A DNA stretch of 64,000 bases from Megasphaera elsdenii (GTDB taxonomy: Bacteria > Bacillota > Negativicutes > Veillonellales > Megasphaeraceae): positions 67,754 to 131,753 of the forward strand of contig NZ_JAJBQV010000003.1 of assembly GCF_020539865.1 (NCBI RefSeq), written 5' to 3'. Below are positions 59,052 through 64,000 of the stretch, piece after piece (positions within the stretch are counted from its first letter, which is position 1; the number at the start of each line of letters is the position of its first letter). Made by a program: the position numbers and the translations under genes. A model generated the notes under the pieces. It saw nothing but the letters and a program-made list of their open reading frames with translations. It did no database searches and had not been told where the DNA came from.

Positions 59052-60638
59052 CTACACACGTGGGCCCGCTTCAATGATTTCTTCGGGCATGTCGGGGTAC
59101 TTGGTCTTGAAGTTTTCGTAAAACATGGCGGCGACTTTCTTAGCCATGATGTCGTAGGACTTCTTGTTGTCCCATGTGGCCCGTGGGTTGAGGAGCTGGT
59201 TGGGAACGCCCGGACAAATCTGGGGGATGTCGACGTTGAAGCGCCGGTTATGACGGTAAGGGACGTCGTCCAGGCAGCCATTCAAGGCTGCTGTGATCAT
59301 GGCCCGCGTGTATTTCAGGTCCATACGGCTGCCGATGCCATAGGGGCCGCCAGTCCAGCCCGTATTGACCAGGTAGACCTTGGTGTTGTACTTTTCGATG
59401 CGTTCGCCGAGCATACCGGCGTAAATGTCCGGCGCCAAGGGCATGAACGGTTCGCCGAAGAGGGTCGAGAAAGTCGGAATCGGTTCGGTAATGCCTTGTT
59501 CCGTACCAGCGACTTTTGATGTGAACCCCGTGACGAAGTGGTACATCGCCGCTTCTTTGCTGAGCCGTGAAATGGGCGGCAAGACGCCGAAACTGTCGGC
59601 TGTGAGGAAGATGATAACTGTCGGGATGCCGCCTTTGCCGGGCTGGGCGGCGTTGGGGATGTAGTCGATGGGGTAGCCGGCGCGCGTATTTTCCGTTATT
59701 TTGCTGTCGAAATAGTTGGGATGGCGCGTGTCTTTATCGAGGACGACGTTTTCGACGAGCGTACCGGCCTTGATGGCATTATAGATGTACGGTTCCTTTT
59801 CTGGATTGAGATTGATGCATTTAGCATAGCAGCCGCCTTCAAAGTTGAAGATGCCCCGCGATGACCAACCGTGTTCATCGTCGCCGATGAGCTTGCGGTT
59901 CGGGTCGGCCGAAAGGGTTGTCTTGCCCGTCCCAGACAGGCCGAAGAAGATAGCCGTTTCCTTAGTGACCGGATCCATGTTGGCCGAGCAGTGCATGGGC
60001 AGGACGCCTTCGTTAGGCAGAAAGTAATTCATGACAGAGAAGACACTCTTCTTGATTTCTCCGGCATAGCGCGTGCCGGCGATGAGGACCATACGGGATT
60101 CATAATCGACGAGAATGGCTGCCTGCGAGTGCGTGCCGTCGACTTGGGGATTGCACTGGAAACCCGGGGCGACGAGGATGGTGAAGTCTGGTTCACCGTA
60201 CTGGGCCAGCTCTTCCGCTGTCGGCCGGATGAGGAGGTTGCGGATGAAGAGACATTCGCTGGCCAGTTCATTGACGACGCGGAATTTCTTGCGGCATAGC
60301 TCGTCGGCACCGGCAAAGCCGTCGAAGAGGTACAGGGGCCGGTTTTGGAAATAGGCCAGCATCTTGCTCTTGATGGCGTTGAATTTTTCTTTGGAAATGG
60401 GCCGGTTGATATTGTTCCAGGCGATGTAATCGTGGATAGACGGCGTGTCGACGATGAATTTATCATCCGGTGCCCGGCCGGTATACTTGCCAGTGCGTAC
60501 GACTAGGGCCCCTGTATCACTGAGGACGCCTTCATGATTCGACAGAGCTTGCTCCGTTAGCCAGGCCGGTGACATATTGCGGTATACTACTTCTGGATTT
60601 ATCACTCCGATGCGGTCTAAGCCATAAGTATGTTGCAT
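59052..60638 (-). CDS. pckA: Phosphoenolpyruvate carboxykinase (ATP)
   Basis: This 528-residue enzyme has the kinase-type P-loop GLSGTGKTTLSADPNRKLIGDDEHG, with the metal ligands in DDEHGW and HCSANMD, and ENTRAGYPIDYIPN. It interconverts oxaloacetate and PEP with ATP; in succinate- or propionate-forming anaerobes it often works in the carboxylating direction. ATG 60638 (MQHTYGLDRIG) follows AAAGGAG by eight bases; an upstream GTG overlaps the ribosome-binding site and is unlikely. Confidence 0.95.
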   Translation of the reverse strand: MQHTYGLDRIGVINPEVVYRNMSPAWLTEQALSNHEGVLSDTGALVVRTGKYTGRAPDDKFIVDTPSIHDYIAWNNINRPISKEKFNAIKSKMLAYFQNRPLYLFDGFAGADELCRKKFRVVNELASECLFIRNLLIRPTAEELAQYGEPDFTILVAPGFQCNPQVDGTHSQAAILVDYESRMVLIAGTRYAGEIKKSVFSVMNYFLPNEGVLPMHCSANMDPVTKETAIFFGLSGTGKTTLSADPNRKLIGDDEHGWSSRGIFNFEGGCYAKCINLNPEKEPYIYNAIKAGTLVENVVLDKDTRHPNYFDSKITENTRAGYPIDYIPNAAQPGKGGIPTVIIFLTADSFGVLPPISRLSKEAAMYHFVTGFTSKVAGTEQGITEPIPTFSTLFGEPFMPLAPDIYAGMLGERIEKYNTKVYLVNTGWTGGPYGIGSRMDLKYTRAMITAALNGCLDDVPYRHNRRFNVDIPQICPGVPNQLLNPRATWDNKKSYDIMAKKVAAMFYENFKTKYPDMPEEIIEAGPRV

Positions 60639-60667
60639 ATCGATCACTCCTTTGAGATTCTCAGTTC

Positions 60668-60697
60668 GTAGGGGCCGCTCCGAAACGGGCGGCCCGA
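60668..60697 (+). repeat. GTAG-headed REP-like hairpin upstream of pckA
   Basis: GTAG, then GGGCCGCTCCG / CGGGCGGCCC around AAA. It lies within the 5' leader of pckA, on the opposite strand. Confidence 0.68.
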
Positions 60698-60721
60698 CTT
60701 AACAACTATCTATTTTAAACT

Positions 60722-60759
60722 GCAAACTATATATATACTAAAGTATGTATATAGTTTGC
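60722..60759. repeat. 17-bp inverted repeat in the pckA divergent region
   Basis: GCAAACTATATATATAC (60722-60738) and GTATGTATATAGTTTGC (60743-60759) are complementary except one pair, around TAAA. It may be an operator or a cruciform-prone site between pckA and the divergent promoter. Confidence 0.6.
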
Positions 60760-60774
60760 TTTATTCCGGATATC

Positions 60775-60803
60775 TTGCCGTTCCTTCCATATTATGCTAT
60801 AAT
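60775..60803 (+). promoter_or_regulatory. Predicted promoter of a short transcription unit
   Basis: TTGCCG (60775-60780) and TATAAT (60798-60803) with a 17-base spacer, followed by an AT-rich stretch and a strong ribosome-binding site AAGGGGGTG. Confidence 0.6.
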
Positions 60804-60848
60804 TATATTATAGTAAAATTATTATAAAATGTAAGGGGGTGAAAATCA

Positions 60849-61135
60849 TGTATCCTGTCCAAGTGATGATTTCTTACTTTACAACTAGTTTTACGGCCAT
60901 CATGCATATCGGCAGAGAGGTGACGGCTAAACAATATACAAGGGGGGATTTACAAGATAGTAAAGGCACATATATAAAAAACAGGCCCAGGAATGGGTGC
61001 GTCTTGTTTCATATAGATATAAAGAAGGACAGTGTAGGCATATACTGTCCTTTTTGGCATGTTTGCATTCGTTTGTTATTTCCAATTATTGGTTACCACC
61101 TGTCTGCCATTCAGTATGGAATGACAGGAGCATGA
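60849..61135 (+). CDS. Doubtful small ORF in a short transcription unit
   Basis: ATG 60849 follows AAGGGGGTG by about seven bases, a very good start signal. The frame would give 95 residues, beginning YPVQVMISYFTTSFTAIMHI, but an intrinsic terminator (61022-61055) lies inside the frame near codons 58-69. Either only a shorter product is made, or the transcript (about 60810-61060) is a small RNA or leader. I recognise no family. Nothing in amino-acid composition argues strongly for a real protein. Confidence 0.25.
61022..61055 (+). terminator. Terminator of the short unit
   Basis: AAGGACAGT / ACTGTCCTT with a 10-base loop, then TTTT. Confidence 0.8.
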
Positions 61136-61145
61136 CCATGTTCGT

Positions 61146-61563
61146 ATGAAATGTGCTGTTTGCGGCAAAGAATTTACCCCCGACCCGTATTACCCAGCGA
61201 TACTGCGGATATACCTGCAGGAGGTATGCCAATCACCATGGAATCAATGACAACCGTGTCGAAGGGCCTCTTTATGTTTCCGTTATACGGGAATTTACGT
61301 GTCTGCGGTGTGGTAAACACGTGCGGGTAACAGATGGCAGAGACTGCCGTACTAAATTCTGTTCACAGCATTGTGAAAAATTATATTGGAAATATTCCAA
61401 AAAAGTATCTTCGGTAGTAATGCATCGAGAATTTACCTGTCGGGAATGCGGCAAAGTCGTCGTCGTGACAGAACCTAAAGACCGGCGTCGTTCTTTTTGC
61501 TGTGATGATTGCCGGAAACATTGGTTTAACAGAAGTCGTAAGGTTTCGTATAACCGAAAATAG
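61146..61563 (+). pseudogene. Triple zinc-ribbon protein gene with +1 frameshift
   Basis: Frame one (ATG 61146) gives MKCAVCGKEFTP and then loses the pattern; the +1 frame resumes with QRYCGYTCRR and continues to 61563. Joined, the protein has three C-x2-C...C-x3-C/C-x2-C units: CAVC/CGYTC, CLRC/CSQHC and CREC/CCDDC, with basic linkers. The shift lies at or near a run of five C (61177-61181), so a one-base insertion or a sequencing error is likely, and programmed shifting is less likely. Function is unknown; such small zinc ribbons often bind nucleic acid. It sits right before the adhesin gene. Confidence 0.7.
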
Positions 61564-61601
61564 TGTGAGAAACGAATACATACTGAAAGGAGATTATCTA
61601 T

Positions 61602-64000
61602 ATGAATAAAATATACAAAGTCGTGTGGAATAAAGCAAGAAATTGCTATGTTGTAGCTTCGGAATTTGCTAAAAATCATAGTACAAGTTCTGTTAGTAAG
61701 AAATCTGCGTCAGCAGTACTATTAGCTGTTACCGTATTATTGAGTGGTGGTGTATCTGTTTATGCTGATAATCTGGCACCAACTATTACAAAAATTGAAA
61801 TAGGCCAGGATGCCACAGCTACTGGACAGAATGGGGTTGCTATTGGTAGTGGGACGGAAGCGTCAGGTTTAGATAGTATTGCTATTGGCGGGAATACGAA
61901 AGCTACTGGCGATGACAGCATTGCTATCGGTGATGATACTACTGCAAAGGGAATGTATAGTGTTGCTATTGGGGATGACATTCATTTTACAGGAGAGAGT
62001 GCTACTGCTGTAGGACAGCAGGCTCATGCTACCAGTAAAGATTCTACTGCAATTGGGACAATGACTAACGTTGATGCTGATTATAATAGAACCCATGATG
62101 ACTGGAGAAAAGCTGGTGAGCAGTCTACTGCTATCGGCGCATATGCAGGTTCTTGGGGAAATTATTCTACTGCAGTAGGCGGCTTCTCTAAAGCAGAAGG
62201 CGAACAGGCAACAGCTGTTGGTTATGCGAGCATGGCAAATGCCGCTAATAGCATTTCTGTAGGCGGTTTCTCTAAAGCGGAAGGTGAATTTGCAACAGCT
62301 GTTGGTTATGCGAGCAAGGCAAATGGTTATTGCAGTACTGCTTTAGGCGATTTCGCTGAAGCAAATGTTAGCTATGGTGTTGCACTGGGTGGCTCCTCCG
62401 TTGCAAATAGAAATGGCGGGGTTGTTGGTGCTTTTGCTCCTGAAGGTGCAGACAGCCTTACTTGGAAAGCAAACCGTGGTGCTGTATCTGTAGGCAGTGC
62501 TACCCTTACTCGTCAAATTACTAACGTAGCAGCTGGCAGTGAAGCTACCGATGCTGTAAACGTAGCACAGCTGAAGGCTGCAACTGAAGATGCAGGCTGG
62601 AATCTTTCCACCGGTAAAGAAATCACTAACCCGACTAAAGTTAAATCCGGTGCTACAGTTGACTTCAGCGGTGGCGATGAAAATATTACCGTAAGCAAGG
62701 AAGAAACCGATTTTGCTACCCTTGTTAATGTTAAACTGAACAGAAATCTTAATGTTGACAGCGTTCAAGCAGGCGACTACTTCATGAATAGTGAAAAAGG
62801 CATTGGTTTTGGCGATGAAGCTTACATCACCCAAAGCGGTCTGAATGCTAACGATAAAGTAATTACCAACGTAGCTAAAGGCGAATATAATACTGATGCT
62901 GTAAACGTAGGCCAATTGAAAGAAGTCGGAGAGGTAGCTGCAAATGCAAATAAAGGCTGGAATCTTTCCACCAACGGTGTTGCAACCGAAGCAACCAATG
63001 TAGCTCCCGGCGAAATTGTTGATTTCAACGGCGACAAGAACATCAGCGTAAGCCATGACAAGACTAAGGTTAACGTTGAGCTGAACAAAAACCTGAAAGA
63101 TATCGAAACCATCAGCAATGGTGGTGCAACACTGACCTTGGGTGCAATGGGCGGTATGGTAAGCGAATTTGCTAACGGCCAGGGCGCATCCGTAAAACTG
63201 TTCGGTGATACTACTACCATCAACGGCAAAGTAAACGTATATAAAGACGGCCGCATTGCAGGCGTAGCTGACGGCGTTAATGCTAATGATGCAGTAAATG
63301 TAGGCCAACTGAAGAACAGCGCTTGGAAACTTGCTGCTAATGGTGTTCTTACCGAAGCAGAAGATGTAAAAGCCGGCGATTATGTTGACTTCAACGGTGA
63401 CCAGAATGTCAGTGTAAGCAAGGATGCAAAAGACGGCGTTAAAACTGTTAAGGTTGAACTGAACAAAGATCTGAAAGATATCGAATCTATCAGCAATGAC
63501 GGTGCAAGCCTTACTCTGAACGGCACAGCAACCGAACTGACCAACGGTAAAGGCGCAGCTATTACCCTGTTTGGTGATACTACAACCATCAACAATAAAG
63601 TAACCGTATACAATGACGGTCGTATTGCAGGTGTAGCTGCAGGCGTAGCTAATACCGATGCTGTAAACGTAAGCCAATTGAAGAACAGCGCTTGGAAGCT
63701 TGCTGCTAATGGTGTTCTGACCGAAGCAGAAGATGTAAAAGCCGATGATTATGTTGACTTCAATGGTGACCAGAATGTCAGCGTAAGCAAGGATGCAAAA
63801 GACGGCGTTAAAACTGTTAAGGTTGAACTGAACAAAGATCTGAAAGATATCGAATCTATCAGCAATGACGGTGCAAGCCTTACTCTGAACGGCACAGCAA
63901 CCGAACTGACCAACGGTAAAGGCGCAGCTATTACCCTGTTTGGTGATACTACAACCATCAACAATAAAGTAACCGTATACAATGACGGTCGTATTGCAGG
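61602..64000 (+). CDS. Trimeric autotransporter adhesin (YadA/Hia type), 3' end missing
   Basis: The frame is open to the right edge, about 799 codons. It starts with an extended signal peptide region (MNKIYKVVWNKARNCYVVASEF) and a hydrophobic segment ending at VSVYA. A YadA-like head of AIGxxA/AxGxxSxAxG repeats spans about residues 65-280, followed by neck/stalk units with the motif TDAVNVAQLK or NDAVNVGQLK (about 320, 430, 565, 690). From 63312 a 369-bp unit is tandemly repeated. The C-terminal membrane anchor is outside the window. Such proteins trimerise at the outer membrane and bind host or biofilm surfaces. The ATG follows AAAGGAG. Confidence 0.92.
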   Translation, partial: MNKIYKVVWNKARNCYVVASEFAKNHSTSSVSKKSASAVLLAVTVLLSGGVSVYADNLAPTITKIEIGQDATATGQNGVAIGSGTEASGLDSIAIGGNTKATGDDSIAIGDDTTAKGMYSVAIGDDIHFTGESATAVGQQAHATSKDSTAIGTMTNVDADYNRTHDDWRKAGEQSTAIGAYAGSWGNYSTAVGGFSKAEGEQATAVGYASMANAANSISVGGFSKAEGEFATAVGYASKANGYCSTALGDFAEANVSYGVALGGSSVANRNGGVVGAFAPEGADSLTWKANRGAVSVGSATLTRQITNVAAGSEATDAVNVAQLKAATEDAGWNLSTGKEITNPTKVKSGATVDFSGGDENITVSKEETDFATLVNVKLNRNLNVDSVQAGDYFMNSEKGIGFGDEAYITQSGLNANDKVITNVAKGEYNTDAVNVGQLKEVGEVAANANKGWNLSTNGVATEATNVAPGEIVDFNGDKNISVSHDKTKVNVELNKNLKDIETISNGGATLTLGAMGGMVSEFANGQGASVKLFGDTTTINGKVNVYKDGRIAGVADGVNANDAVNVGQLKNSAWKLAANGVLTEAEDVKAGDYVDFNGDQNVSVSKDAKDGVKTVKVELNKDLKDIESISNDGASLTLNGTATELTNGKGAAITLFGDTTTINNKVTVYNDGRIAGVAAGVANTDAVNVSQLKNSAWKLAANGVLTEAEDVKADDYVDFNGDQNVSVSKDAKDGVKTVKVELNKDLKDIESISNDGASLTLNGTATELTNGKGAAITLFGDTTTINNKVTVYNDGRIA
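63312..64000 (+). repeat. 369-bp tandem repeat in the adhesin gene
   Basis: A unit from 63312 to 63680 is followed by a second (63681 to the edge) with only about five differences in 320 bases. Each unit is 123 codons, so gain or loss keeps the frame and changes stalk length. Confidence 0.9.

Noticed and set aside
62343-63677. A 444-codon minus-strand open frame opposite the adhesin gene
   Set aside because: It is the antisense of a repetitive Ala/Val/Asn-rich coding sequence; its predicted product has low-complexity composition and no family resemblance, while the plus frame has clear adhesin motifs.

Overview
The window reads as chromosome of a diderm Firmicute (class Negativicutes), most like Megasphaera. 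Grounds: two OmpM-type porins with an N-terminal S-layer-homology (SLH) domain, a YadA/Hia-type trimeric autotransporter, an EnvC-like FtsEX partner, a secreted PTP-like phytase of the rumen Selenomonas/Megasphaera kind, and low-GC Gram-positive gene orders (prfB-ftsEX-ctp, obg-yhbY-proBA-nadD-yqeK-LCP-rsfS). The genus is inferred from family resemblance; no search was run. Almost all genes lie on the plus strand.

Layout. 1-6.5 kb: two radical-SAM genes, then PhoH-ybeY-era-CBS transporter-recO. 6.6-10.2 kb: a RAYT-like HUH transposase, a MATE exporter and a siroheme sulfite/nitrite reductase. 10.4-14.6 kb: histidine kinase/response regulator, ArnT-like glycosyltransferase and a small secreted basic protein. 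14.8-18.7 kb: trmK, a NIF3 protein, thiE and RNase P RNA separated by dense repeats. 19-24 kb: lysC, acpS, nnr, a metallo-beta-lactamase lipoprotein and a DUF3006 protein. 24.4-32 kb: two Rpn-like nuclease genes, each between repeat islands, around the phytase and the two porins. 32.4-37.5 kb: hpf, putP (minus), secA. 37.6-46.6 kb: prfB (programmed frameshift)-DUF2993-DUF5693-csaB-ftsE-ftsX-envC-like-ctp. 46.7-54.5 kb: obg to cvfB. 55-60.6 kb: B6-type ECF transporter and kinase, a radical SAM protein, a CBS protein, a DapF-like racemase and pckA. 60.8-64 kb: a short transcription unit, a frameshifted zinc-ribbon gene and the start of a large trimeric adhesin running off the edge.

How parts fit: csaB, the SLH porins, FtsEX-EnvC-Ctp and LCP form an envelope-building theme; obg, rsfS, hpf, ybeY, era, yhbY and cvfB a ribosome/translation theme; proB-proA and putP supply proline.

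The most striking non-coding content is a large family of intergenic hairpins that begin with the tetranucleotide GTAG (REP-like) in a genome that also carries a RAYT-like gene, plus a second structured element inserted in the loops of such hairpins. A second notable signal is a roughly 190-nt leader shared by the two porin genes, in which stems change by compensatory substitutions while a 39-nt core is almost unchanged.
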